64,000 nt of DNA from Flavobacterium sp. 5 (GCF_002813295.1 NZ_PHUE01000001.1:1054001-1118000); one strand, 5' to 3'. Numbered from the stretch's first letter, positions 28,091-36,270 are shown. The notes: generated by a model from the sequence alone, not told the origin. Made by a program: numbers and translations.

Positions 28091-28151
28091 AATAAAAGAC
28101 AAATTTATCTTTTATTACTTTGCAAATATAAAAGATATTTTTATCTTTTAT
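28091..28151 (-). promoter_or_regulatory. Paired palindromic operators flanking the -7 box of the hemerythrin/PAS gene
   Basis: Site 1 (28092-28115) is ATAAAAGACA-N4-TATCTTTTAT; site 2 (28128-28151) is ATAAAAGATA-N4-TATCTTTTAT, a perfect inverted repeat. Their centres are 36 bp apart. The minus-strand -7 box TATATTTG (28130-28123) sits between them, so a dimer on either site would cover the -33 region or the start site. The pattern fits repression. Confidence 0.65.
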
Positions 28152-28283
28152 TTAAAATATGCAATTTATTTTCAATAAAATTATTTCAAATTTTTAAAGC
28201 AATACTATATATAGGTATACTCAATAAACAATCCGCTCTCAAAGTTTTCAACAACAAAATGTTCTTAAGTCGTAGCCGAAATA

Positions 28284-28295
28284 TGATAAAAATCA
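28284..28295 (+). promoter_or_regulatory. FNR-like palindrome upstream of ric
   Basis: TGATAAAAATCA, flanked to give ATATGAT-N4-ATCATAT. A TAAAATTA sequence (28319-28326) lies 29.5 bp from its centre on the plus strand. This matches the spacing at nirK, but the box is a poorer match. Confidence 0.45.
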
Positions 28296-28406
28296 TATTC
28301 TGTGTTTTTAAATATTCGTAAAATTATATCATCAAAAAAAGAAGAATCCAAAATCACATCCCTTTAATTTTCAATTCTTTATATAAATAAAAAAATAATA
28401 TATTTA

Positions 28407-28451
28407 ATTAAGGATAAATTTGTCTTTTATTTAAAATAATCACTATTTTTG
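28407..28451 (+). promoter_or_regulatory. ric promoter overlapped by a 10-4-10 operator
   Basis: The -7 box TATTTTTG (28444-28451) and a TTTG -33 element (28419-28422, 21-bp spacing) precede ric by 31 bp. The operator ATTAAGGATA-N4-TGTCTTTTAT (28407-28430; left arm 8/10 to consensus) covers the -33 element, as a repressor site would. Confidence 0.6.
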
Positions 28452-28482
28452 TAAAATAAATTTTAATCATAAAAACAATAAT

Positions 28483-29214
28483 ATGGAAACTTTAGAGAAA
28501 ATTACAATTGGTGAATATGTAGCAAAAGACTTTAGAACAGCAGCTTTATTTTCAAAATATGGTATTGATTTTTGCTGCAAAGGCAACAGAACTATAGAGG
28601 AAGTTTGTGAGAAAAAAGAAGTGAAACCTGAAGATTTATTAAACGAAATTGAATCGATTTTATCTTTAAAAAGTGATTCGGGAATTGATTTTAATTCATG
28701 GCCAATTGATTTATTAGCCGATTATATTGAAAAAACACATCATAGATATGTTTCTGAAAAAACACCCACTTTGCTTCAATTTTTAGACAAATTGAGTAAA
28801 GTTCACGGAGCAAATCATCCTGAATTATTAGAAATTAATGAACTTTTCAAAGGTTGTGCAGGAGAACTGGCTCAACACATGAAAAAAGAAGAATTGATTT
28901 TGTTTCCTTTTATCAAAAAAATGGTTCATGCTACTATTTCAGATGAATTAATTGCTCAGCCTCATTTTGGAACTGTCGAAAATCCGATTGCCATGATGAT
29001 GCACGAACACGAAGCCGAAGGAGATCGTTTTAGAACAATAGTAGAATTAAGCAATAATTACACACCACCAGCAGACGCTTGCAACACGTATAAAGTAACT
29101 TTTGCAATGTTACAGGAATTTGAACAGGATTTGCACAAACACATTCATTTGGAAAATAATATTTTGTTTCCAAAAGCAATTAGGCTAGAAAAAGATTTTT
29201 CAGCACAATCATAA
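28483..29214 (+). CDS. ric: Iron-sulfur cluster repair di-iron protein (RIC/YtfE)
   Basis: A 243-residue RIC-family protein that restores Fe-S clusters damaged by NO or oxidants. The N-terminal ScdA-like domain carries the conserved FSKYGIDFCCKGN (residues 23-35). A hemerythrin-like domain follows with di-iron His/Glu ligands (KTHHRYVSE, HGANHPE, HMKKEELILFPF, MMHEHEAEGD, HKHIHLENNILFP). Length is typical. It is the first gene of a probable operon running through class III ribonucleotide reductase to an Rrf2 regulator, and nrdD follows after 27 bp. Two promoter-like regions with different palindromes precede it. Confidence 0.95.
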   Translation: METLEKITIGEYVAKDFRTAALFSKYGIDFCCKGNRTIEEVCEKKEVKPEDLLNEIESILSLKSDSGIDFNSWPIDLLADYIEKTHHRYVSEKTPTLLQFLDKLSKVHGANHPELLEINELFKGCAGELAQHMKKEELILFPFIKKMVHATISDELIAQPHFGTVENPIAMMMHEHEAEGDRFRTIVELSNNYTPPADACNTYKVTFAMLQEFEQDLHKHIHLENNILFPKAIRLEKDFSAQS

Positions 29215-29241
29215 CCAATTTAAACACCAAAATCAACAACT

Positions 29242-31353
29242 ATGGGGAATTATGTCATCAAAAGAAATGGAAAATATAAGCCATTTGAAAGTTTTAAAAT
29301 AAAAGATGCTATTGAAAAGAGTTTCAAGAGTGTTTCCATAGTCGTTGATGACAGTGTTTTTGAACGCATAATTATTCAGCTAGAAAACAAAGAAGTTTGG
29401 GCAGTTGAAGAAATTCAGGATTTAATTGAAAAAACATTATTTGAAAAACACTATTTTGAAGTAATGCGTTCTTTCATGCTTTTCCGTCACACCAGAAAGC
29501 TACAACGCGAACATATTGAGGGATTAAATGAAGATACTACTTATGTAGACAGCACCCAAACCATTGAAGAATACATCAAGCAAACTGACTGGAGAATCAA
29601 TGCCAATGCCAACACTTCCTATTCGAATGCCGGATTAGTAAATAATGTGGCGGGTAAGATTATTGCGAATTATTGGCTGGATAAAGTGTACTCTAAAGAA
29701 GAAGGTTACGCGCACCGTAATGGTGATATTCATATTCATGATTTGGATTGCCTCACGGGTTATTGCGCCGGCTGGAGTTTACGAGTATTACTTAATGAGG
29801 GATTTAATGGAGTTAGAGGTCGTGTAGAAAGCAAAGCACCATCTCATTTTAGAGAAGCTTTAGGGCAAATGGCAAATTTTCTGGGGATTTTGCAAAGCGA
29901 ATGGGCAGGTGCGCAAGCTTTCAGTTCGTTCGACACTTATCTTGCTCCATATGTTTTTAAAGATAATTTAGGATTTGATGATGTTCTAAAAGCGGTTAGG
30001 GGCTTTGTGTACAACTTGAATGTTCCTGCACGCTGGGGACAATCCCCTTTTACTAATATTACTTTGGATTGGGTTGTACCAGATGATTTAAAAACACAGA
30101 TTCCGACCAAACATGATCATCATATTTTTGAAGACTGCATCACATCAGATTTATTAATCAGGGCCAAAAGAAGAGGTGTTTCTAAAGTAACTGACTTGAG
30201 ATACGAGCATTTTCAAAAGGAAATGAACCTCATTAATAAAGCCTATTATACCGTGATGACCGAAGGTGATGCTAATGGACAACCTTTCACTTTCCCGATT
30301 CCAACGGTAAATATCACCGAAGCGTTTGACTGGGATGGAGAAAATACCGATCTGCTTTTTGAAAATACAGCTAAAATCGGTTCATCATATTTCCAAAATT
30401 TCATCGGAAGCCAATATATTTTAGATGAAAATGGCAACCAAATTGAAAACGAGGATGCCTACAAACCCAATGCAGTACGCAGTATGTGTTGCCGTTTACA
30501 GCTAGATTTGCGTGAATTGCTAAAACGCGGAAACGGACTTTTTGGAAGTGCTGAGATGACAGGAAGTATTGGTGTTGTTACCATAAATATGGCTCGTTTG
30601 GGTTATCTGAATAAAGGAAATAAAGATAAATTATATAATCAGCTTGATCAGCTTTTATACATAGCCAAATCTACTTTGGAGAAAAAAAGAGTGTTCGTTC
30701 AGGAAATGTATGACCGTGGATTATATCCATACACTAAACGTTATTTAGAACATTTTAGAAATCACTTCTCGACTATCGGAGTGAACGGAATGAATGAAAT
30801 GATTGAAAATTTCACTAATAATAAAGACAACATCACTTCTGAAGCCGGTATTGAATTTGCCAACGGAATTCTAGATCATATCCGCACCCGAATGAAAGAA
30901 TTTCAGGAAGAAACGGGTAACCTCTATAATCTGGAAGCAACACCTGCCGAAGGAACGACGTATCGTTTTGCTAAAGAAGACAAGAAACGCTATGATGATA
31001 TTATCCAGGCGGGACAAGAGGAAAACATTTATTACACCAATAGTTCACAAATTCCAGTAGATTTTACACAAGATCCTTTTGAAGCTTTAATACTTCAAGA
31101 TCAGTTGCAATGCAAATACACTGGAGGAACTGTACTGCATTTGTATATGAGCGAAAAAATAAGTTCTTCGGAAGCCTGCAAGCAGTTTGTCAAAAAAGTA
31201 ATATCCAATTTTAGACTGCCATATATTACAGTTACTCCAGTATTTAGCGTTTGTCCTGTACATGGTTATTTGAACGGAGAGCATGAATATTGCCCAAAAT
31301 GTGATGAAATTATAATTGAAAAAGAGAGCACAAGCTCAAAACATGAATTTTAA
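29242..31353 (+). CDS. nrdD: Class III anaerobic ribonucleotide reductase, main subunit lacking the glycyl-radical segment
   Basis: A 703-residue NrdD of the Bdellovibrio-like branch. An N-terminal ATP-cone (about 1-92, VIKRNGKYKPFESFKIKDAI) precedes the catalytic barrel (DIHIHDLDCLTGYCAGW). The C-terminus has a zinc-ribbon-like CPVHG...CPKC (Cys671, Cys684, Cys687). Full-length relatives continue into an RVxGY glycyl-radical loop; here the chain stops 16 residues after the last Cys, and that loop is missing. The missing segment is encoded separately at 31550-31717. The enzyme makes deoxynucleotides without oxygen. It lies 27 bp after ric and is probably co-transcribed. Confidence 0.93.
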   Translation: MGNYVIKRNGKYKPFESFKIKDAIEKSFKSVSIVVDDSVFERIIIQLENKEVWAVEEIQDLIEKTLFEKHYFEVMRSFMLFRHTRKLQREHIEGLNEDTTYVDSTQTIEEYIKQTDWRINANANTSYSNAGLVNNVAGKIIANYWLDKVYSKEEGYAHRNGDIHIHDLDCLTGYCAGWSLRVLLNEGFNGVRGRVESKAPSHFREALGQMANFLGILQSEWAGAQAFSSFDTYLAPYVFKDNLGFDDVLKAVRGFVYNLNVPARWGQSPFTNITLDWVVPDDLKTQIPTKHDHHIFEDCITSDLLIRAKRRGVSKVTDLRYEHFQKEMNLINKAYYTVMTEGDANGQPFTFPIPTVNITEAFDWDGENTDLLFENTAKIGSSYFQNFIGSQYILDENGNQIENEDAYKPNAVRSMCCRLQLDLRELLKRGNGLFGSAEMTGSIGVVTINMARLGYLNKGNKDKLYNQLDQLLYIAKSTLEKKRVFVQEMYDRGLYPYTKRYLEHFRNHFSTIGVNGMNEMIENFTNNKDNITSEAGIEFANGILDHIRTRMKEFQEETGNLYNLEATPAEGTTYRFAKEDKKRYDDIIQAGQEENIYYTNSSQIPVDFTQDPFEALILQDQLQCKYTGGTVLHLYMSEKISSSEACKQFVKKVISNFRLPYITVTPVFSVCPVHGYLNGEHEYCPKCDEIIIEKESTSSKHEF

Positions 31354-31370
31354 ACTTAAAAAATAGTAAA

Positions 31371-31523
31371 CCATATAAGAAATATAAGTCCATATAAGCT
31401 GTTGCAATTTTTTGCTATAATGTAAATTAAAAAAAAGACTCCCCAATCTTTAATAACTTTTACCCCCAGATTTACATTAATAAATACTTATATGGGCTTT
31501 CATTTTTAAATAATCCATATAAA
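31371..31523 (+). other. Structured linker between the two NrdD parts
   Basis: Three nested helices can form. The outer is 31387-31398 with 31487-31498 (12 bp, one G-U), the middle 31418-31427 with 31470-31479 (10 bp), the inner 31434-31438 with 31447-31451. CCATATAAG occurs at 31371 and 31390, inverted at 31487, and as CCATATAAA at 31515. No T tract follows, so it is not a standard terminator. It may be an mRNA processing or stability element. Confidence 0.5.
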
Positions 31524-31549
31524 ATACTTAAATCTTAAAACAAAAAAAT

Positions 31550-31717
31550 ATGAAATTAACAACAAATCAGATTTTAGAACAAAATCAAGAATCACGCACT
31601 AAATGTTTAGTGTACACACGCGTAATGGGCTATCATAGACCCGTAGAAAGTTTTAACATAGGAAAAAAAGGTGAACACAAACAACGAACTCATTTTACAG
31701 AAGGAAAGTGTTGCTAG
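31550..31717 (+). CDS. Stand-alone glycyl-radical segment of class III ribonucleotide reductase
   Basis: A 55-residue reading frame whose central part, KCLVYTRVMGYHRPVESFN, followed by IGKKGEH, matches the C-terminal glycyl-radical loop of NrdD. Gly27 in RVMGY is the predicted radical residue; Cys19 precedes it as in fused relatives. The last two residues are Cys-Cys. It starts at ATG 31550, 196 nt after the nrdD stop, and overlaps the start of nrdG by 47 nt. The two halves must assemble for activity if the enzyme works. It is unlikely to be chance, since only this segment is missing from NrdD and its order is conserved. Confidence 0.88.
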   Translation: MKLTTNQILEQNQESRTKCLVYTRVMGYHRPVESFNIGKKGEHKQRTHFTEGKCC

Positions 31718-32387
31718 ACCAATTTATAGTTTAACACCTTTTACTTTATTAGATTATCCACATAAATCAGCATGTATACTTTGGTTTGCAGGCTGTAATA
31801 TGAGGTGTCTTTATTGCTATAATCCTGAAATAGTTTTTGGAAAAGGAATTATTTCATTCGAAAATGCAATTCAATTCCTGAATGGTCGAAAACAGTTGTT
31901 GGATGCAGTCGTGTTTAGTGGGGGTGAATGTTTGTTGCACAAAAAAATCATTCCTCTCATCAGCGAAGTTAAAAAAATGGGATTTTTAATCAAAATAGAC
32001 ACTAACGGTTCAAAACCCGAAGTACTGGAAGAACTAATCCAAAAAGAACTTGTCGATTATGTGGCACTCGATTTCAAAGCAATGCCTCAAGATTTTGAAA
32101 AGATAACACAATCTAAACTTTTCATTCCTTTCGAAAAATCTTTAGATTTATTATTACAAAACGATATTGATTTTGAAGTTCGTACCACCATACATTCTGA
32201 ATTATTAAATAAGAATGATATTCAGAAAATGATTTCCTATTTAGAAACGGCTGGTTACATAGGAAATTATTATATTCAACATTTTGTAAATGGTGTAAAA
32301 ACAATAAAGAAACTAGGACATTCATTTAAAGAATTAGAAAACGAAAACCTTTCGACAGAAAAAATAAAAGTCTGCTTTAGAGGATAA
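31671..32387 (+). CDS. nrdG: Anaerobic ribonucleotide reductase activating protein
   Basis: A 238-residue radical SAM enzyme that generates the glycyl radical on NrdD. The cluster motif CNMRCLYC (Cys42, Cys46, Cys49) and the glycine-rich SGGECLLH follow the family. The best start is GTG at 31671, which overlaps the glycyl-radical peptide gene by 47 nt in another frame and suggests translational coupling. No better start exists before the conserved YSLTPFTLLDYP. Its immediate neighbour is its substrate segment. Confidence 0.92.
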   Translation: MNTNNELILQKESVARPIYSLTPFTLLDYPHKSACILWFAGCNMRCLYCYNPEIVFGKGIISFENAIQFLNGRKQLLDAVVFSGGECLLHKKIIPLISEVKKMGFLIKIDTNGSKPEVLEELIQKELVDYVALDFKAMPQDFEKITQSKLFIPFEKSLDLLLQNDIDFEVRTTIHSELLNKNDIQKMISYLETAGYIGNYYIQHFVNGVKTIKKLGHSFKELENENLSTEKIKVCFRG

Positions 32388-32416
32388 TTTAAAGCGATTT
32401 TAAAACCTAAAAACGT

Positions 32417-32866
32417 ATGAATCATCATCTTTTATTAATCATTCATCTCTTGAGCGCCACCATCTGGGTTGGAGGTCACTTGTTACTCTGCTTTGCTTAT
32501 CTACCTCAGGCGCTTAAAGAAAAAGATCCTAAAATCATTTTAAATTACGAAAGAAAATACGAACCTGTTGGAATGACTGCCCTTGCTTTATTAGTAATCA
32601 CAGGTATTTTAATGGCGTACAAATATGGAGTAACTTTTGGCTATTGGTTTCAGTTTGAAACTCCAATTGAGAAAGTAATTTCTTCAAAACTAGTTTTACT
32701 TTTACTGACAGTAGTCTTTGCATTAAGTGCGCAGTTTCGAGTTTTACCCAAACTAAAAACCGATTCCGGTAAATTACCCGAAATGACTTTCCATATTATA
32801 TCTGTTACTATTATTGGAGTCTTGATGCTGATTTTTGGTTCATTTGTTCGTTTCGGAGGATTCTAA
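32417..32866 (+). CDS. CopD-like four-helix membrane protein
   Basis: A 149-residue membrane protein with four hydrophobic helices. The first helix has the pattern HLLSATIWVGGHLLLCF, with His10 and His21 positioned as in CopD/DUF2269-like proteins that bind heme or copper. Later residues KYEPVGMTALALLVITG form the second helix. It lies 29 bp after nrdG and 28 bp before another polytopic protein, apparently in the same operon. A role in heme or copper handling is possible but not shown. Confidence 0.6.
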   Translation: MNHHLLLIIHLLSATIWVGGHLLLCFAYLPQALKEKDPKIILNYERKYEPVGMTALALLVITGILMAYKYGVTFGYWFQFETPIEKVISSKLVLLLLTVVFALSAQFRVLPKLKTDSGKLPEMTFHIISVTIIGVLMLIFGSFVRFGGF

Positions 32867-32894
32867 ATTACTATTAGGAAACAACCAAATCATT

Positions 32895-34094
32895 ATGAAA
32901 AAATCTTGGATTTTTGTCTGCTTCATTAATTTTCTTATCGCCTCTCTGATGGGGTTACTGCTTCGTTTGATGTATGTCTACCCTATTAAAGGAATCAATT
33001 TTCAATTTTTAATGCACGGTCATTCGCATGTAGCCATGTTGGGTTGGGTATATTTGATGTTGTACTGTTTGATTATTCATTTTTTTGTTCCAAAAGAAGC
33101 CCAGCAAAAACCCATTTACAACCGATTATTTTGGATTACTCAAGTGGCTGTTGTCGGAATGATGATTGATTTTCCTGCTCAAGGATATGCGTTTGCTTCC
33201 ATCCTCTTTTCTACATTGCATATTTTTTGCAGTTATCATTTCGTTCATTTGATTTGGAAAGATGCAGAACTAAGCACTTTCCCTGAAAAAAGAATGTTGC
33301 GAACCGCTTTATTCTTTATGGTTTTATCTACACTAGGCGTTTGGTGCTTAGGACCAGCAGTAGGAATAATGGGAAAAGCAAGTGCTTTTTATCAAATTGC
33401 TATTCAGTTTTTCCTTCATTTTCAATTTAATGGCTGGTTTATATTTGCAGTTTTGGCTCTGTTTTTCAAACAATCCAAAATAAATATAGAAGAGAAAAAA
33501 TTCCGTTTGTTCTATAATTTATTTGTTACCGCAACGGTGTTAACTTTGGCTCTGCCTGTGAGCTGGTCGCTTTCCAATCCCATTTTTTACTGGATAAACG
33601 CAGTTGGTGTTTTGATTCAATTAATTTCGTTAGTCCTTTTTGCTCAACTTATCCAAACTCAATTCCAAGCATTTTTTAAACCTCTCTCTTCTTTAGAAAA
33701 AACCGTGTACCGATTTGCTTTATGTTCATTAGCCTTAAAAATCATCATTCAATTGGTAGTTTTAGTTCCTGAATTGGCACATGTATCGCATGAAATTCGA
33801 GATTTTGTTGTTGGATATATTCACCTGACGATGTTGGGAATTATAACTGGTTTTCTATTTGGATTTGCTTTACAGAATGGGTTTTTAAATTCTAAAAAAC
33901 CAATCATAAAATGGGGAATCAATCTTTTTCTTCTAGGATTTGTAGTAACAGAAATCCTTTTATTCCTTCAAGGCACTTGGTTATTATTGAATAATACGTC
34001 ATTTCCTGACTATTATCAAAATTTATTTATAGCCAGTATTGCTTTACCCTTAGGTCTATTATTTATAACTGGAAGTTTATTAAAAAAAGACTAA
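32895..34094 (+). CDS. Polytopic membrane protein resembling heme-copper oxidase/NOR-type proteins
   Basis: A 399-residue protein with about 11-12 hydrophobic helices. Histidines sit in helices as in the heme-copper superfamily and NnrS-like proteins: LMHGHSHVAMLGWVYLMLY at about residues 39-57, HFQFNGWFIF, and VVGYIHLTMLGIITGFLFG near the C-terminus. It is much shorter than qNOR and I do not see a full set of ligands, so I do not claim a catalytic site. I start at ATG 32895; a longer open frame from 32835 would overlap the previous gene and adds a non-helical stretch. A heme-binding NO-response protein is plausible from context. Confidence 0.6.
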   Translation: MKKSWIFVCFINFLIASLMGLLLRLMYVYPIKGINFQFLMHGHSHVAMLGWVYLMLYCLIIHFFVPKEAQQKPIYNRLFWITQVAVVGMMIDFPAQGYAFASILFSTLHIFCSYHFVHLIWKDAELSTFPEKRMLRTALFFMVLSTLGVWCLGPAVGIMGKASAFYQIAIQFFLHFQFNGWFIFAVLALFFKQSKINIEEKKFRLFYNLFVTATVLTLALPVSWSLSNPIFYWINAVGVLIQLISLVLFAQLIQTQFQAFFKPLSSLEKTVYRFALCSLALKIIIQLVVLVPELAHVSHEIRDFVVGYIHLTMLGIITGFLFGFALQNGFLNSKKPIIKWGINLFLLGFVVTEILLFLQGTWLLLNNTSFPDYYQNLFIASIALPLGLLFITGSLLKKD

Positions 34095-34155
34095 AAATTC
34101 GCCATTTTAACCTTCGAAACTCTAGCATTTTAGACCAAAAATGAAACTAATTTCT

Positions 34156-34163
34156 TAAATTTG
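34156..34163 (+). promoter_or_regulatory. Candidate -7 box for the Rrf2 gene
   Basis: TAAATTTG fits TAnnTTTG, 13 bp before the ATG. The regulator may thus also have its own promoter. Confidence 0.35.
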
Positions 34164-34176
34164 TAAAAAACCGATT

Positions 34177-34611
34177 ATGTTTTCTAAAACCTGCGAATAC
34201 GGCATTCGAGCTACGATTTTCATAGCTTCTCAATCTTATCAAAACAAAAGAGTTGGGCTAAAAGATATTGCCAAAAAAATTGATTCTCCAGAAGCATTTA
34301 CAGCCAAAATTCTTCAAATTTTATCCAAAGACAACATCATTAATTCCATAAAAGGAGTTGGTGGCGGATTTGAAATTCCAAGAGAAATAATGAAAGATAT
34401 AAAATTGGCACAAATTGTAAATGCTCTGGAAGGAGATCGGGTTTTTACGGGGTGCGGGTTAGGTTTAGCCCATTGCTCCGAAGACCATCCCTGCCCTATG
34501 CATGAAAAATTCAAATCTATTAGAAACGAATTGGCTTACATGCTCGAAAATACGAATCTGGAAGAATTAGCCTTAGGAATAAAGACAGGAGATACTTTTT
34601 TAAGATATTAA
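34177..34611 (+). CDS. Rrf2-family regulator with NsrR-like cysteines
   Basis: A 144-residue Rrf2-type regulator. The N-terminal winged helix (MFSKTCEYGIRATIFIA, VGLKDIAKKIDSPEAFTAKIL, GVGGGFEI) is followed by the three Cys that bind the Fe-S cluster in NsrR/IscR-type proteins: Cys93, Cys100 and Cys106 in CGLGLAHCSEDHPCPMH. In NsrR the cluster reacts with NO and repression is lifted. It closes the ric-nrdDG gene group, so it is the prime candidate for binding the ATAAAAGAYA/TATCTTTTAT palindromes upstream; that link is inference. Confidence 0.85.
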   Translation: MFSKTCEYGIRATIFIASQSYQNKRVGLKDIAKKIDSPEAFTAKILQILSKDNIINSIKGVGGGFEIPREIMKDIKLAQIVNALEGDRVFTGCGLGLAHCSEDHPCPMHEKFKSIRNELAYMLENTNLEELALGIKTGDTFLRY

Positions 34612-34671
34612 TAAAGTAATCTTATATTTACATGATATTTTTTAAGTAGCTGAACTTAAACCTCAATTATC

Positions 34672-35400
34672 ATGACCAAATCTAAGCAATCTGATTTAAA
34701 TTCTCTTTTAAAAATAGATTACAAAAACGACAATACCATTTGGCTCACCAATAGTCTGACCCTCCGAAAGATTATTGGTATCATGGGAATGGCCATGCCC
34801 CTATTGTTATTTGGATTCTTATATCTTGATAATGGGCTTCAATATCCTTTAGAATCTATTAGTCATTATTACTACACTCGCGTTAGCAGTATTTTTGTTA
34901 TAATCCTAAGTCTGTTAGCTTTCTTTCTTATTGTTTACAAAGGTAAAGATCCAATTGATTTTTACATTTCTTCATTTGCCGGGGTTTTTGCACTTTTGGC
35001 CCTTTTATTTCCTACTAATAATATCACTGAAATATGTGGTGATCCTGCTAAGAAATATGCAATAACCATTCTTCCTGCAAGCGATTTTAGAATGTATTTT
35101 CATTATACCGTATCTGCATTATTCTTCATTTGCTTATCGTATATGTGCTTTTTTCTATTTACAAAATCAAATAAAGCAACTAGCAAAAGAGGAGATCAAA
35201 AAATCATCCGAAATAGAATTTACAGAACTTGTGCTGTATTAATGTTTTTGGCGATATTGGTCCCATTTGCTGGTTTTCTAAAAATAATTCCTCCAGTCTA
35301 TTTTAAGACATTCCCAATCACTTTTTGGATGGAAACACTAGCTATTGAGAGCTTCGGTTTTGCATGGTTAGTAAAGGGAGAAGCCATATTGCAAGATTAA
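34672..35400 (+). CDS. Uncharacterised six-helix membrane protein
   Basis: A 242-residue protein with about six hydrophobic helices (first at about residues 33-52, last at about 220-238). A short cytosolic N-terminus precedes them. The conserved-looking loop YPLESISHYYYTRVSSIFV lies after helix 1. I do not recognise the family with certainty. It has no operon partner and lies between the Rrf2 gene and a DUF3667 gene. Confidence 0.65.
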   Translation: MTKSKQSDLNSLLKIDYKNDNTIWLTNSLTLRKIIGIMGMAMPLLLFGFLYLDNGLQYPLESISHYYYTRVSSIFVIILSLLAFFLIVYKGKDPIDFYISSFAGVFALLALLFPTNNITEICGDPAKKYAITILPASDFRMYFHYTVSALFFICLSYMCFFLFTKSNKATSKRGDQKIIRNRIYRTCAVLMFLAILVPFAGFLKIIPPVYFKTFPITFWMETLAIESFGFAWLVKGEAILQD

Positions 35401-35483
35401 TACAACTTTGCTGTTTTAACGTTTTAATTAAAATACTATATTTACTAAAAAGGAACATATTTAGCATTTAAAAAAGCCTAATA

Positions 35484-36227
35484 ATGAATACTACTTGTAA
35501 AAACTGTCATCAAACCTATACAGGTCATTATTGCAATAATTGTGGACAGCCTGCTGAAACTCACAAAATTAATATTCATTATCTATGGCATGATATTCAA
35601 CATGGATTATTACATTTTGACAAGGGAATAGCCTATACAGCAAAACAACTTTTTACCAGACCAGGTCATTCTATTCGTGAATTCATTGAAGGTAAAAGAG
35701 TAAGACACTTCAAACCGATATCTCTTGTGATGGTTTTGGCAACAGCATATATTGCGTTAATTCATATATTAGATATAGAAATGTTTGTAAAAACGAAAGA
35801 GGCTGTCGATACAAATCCAAATATTAATATTGAAAAATTAGGTGACTGGCTGAGCTCTCACTTTGCTTGGATAACATTAGTTTTTATCCCTTTACACACA
35901 ATAGGTACAGCTATTTGTTTTCGAAAACAAGGCTACAATTTTATAGAATATCTAGTACTAAATACCTACAAAGCATCCCAAAAATTATACATTTCTATAC
36001 TCTTAATCCCCTTATTTTATTATTATAGTGGGACTACAACAATCTTAACAATAACAAAAATTGTTATGCTCATTGATTTTATCTTATACTTTTGGACCAA
36101 TGAACAATTTTTCAATCAGTTGTCTAAAACAAAGACCTTCTTTTTGACATTATTAACGCACCTCATATTCTGGTTTATTTTCTTTACAATTATTGTCATT
36201 GGAGTATTTAGTTTTGGTGGTATCTAA
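35484..36227 (+). CDS. DUF3667 membrane protein with zinc-ribbon N-terminus
   Basis: A 247-residue protein. An N-terminal zinc-ribbon (CKNCHQTYTGHYCNNCGQP, four Cys) is followed by the family block HDIQHGLLHFDKGIAYTAKQ and LFTRPGHSIREFIEGKRVRHFKP. About five membrane helices follow. This is the DUF3667 architecture common in Bacteroidota, function unknown. It ends at a hairpin terminator. Confidence 0.8.
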   Translation: MNTTCKNCHQTYTGHYCNNCGQPAETHKINIHYLWHDIQHGLLHFDKGIAYTAKQLFTRPGHSIREFIEGKRVRHFKPISLVMVLATAYIALIHILDIEMFVKTKEAVDTNPNINIEKLGDWLSSHFAWITLVFIPLHTIGTAICFRKQGYNFIEYLVLNTYKASQKLYISILLIPLFYYYSGTTTILTITKIVMLIDFILYFWTNEQFFNQLSKTKTFFLTLLTHLIFWFIFFTIIVIGVFSFGGI

Positions 36228-36240
36228 ATAAATCACAACA

Positions 36241-36270
36241 AAAAAGACCTGATTTTCATCAAGTCTTTTA
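36241..36270 (+). terminator. Terminator after the DUF3667 gene
   Basis: Stem AAAAGAC-C-TGAT / ATCA-A-GTCTTTT with a TTTC loop, 14 bp after the stop codon. Confidence 0.6.

Larger units (their letters stand above)
28026..28482. other. 457-bp regulatory region between divergent NO-response genes
   Basis: Contains three 10-4-10 palindromes (28092-28115, 28128-28151, 28407-28430), one FNR-like palindrome (28284-28295) and candidate promoters in both directions. No coding frame was seen. Confidence 0.65.

Noticed and set aside
31354..31549. Group I or II intron or intein between the NrdD parts
   Set aside because: The gap is only 196 nt, no intron core or splice-type sequence is seen, and each part has its own start and stop.
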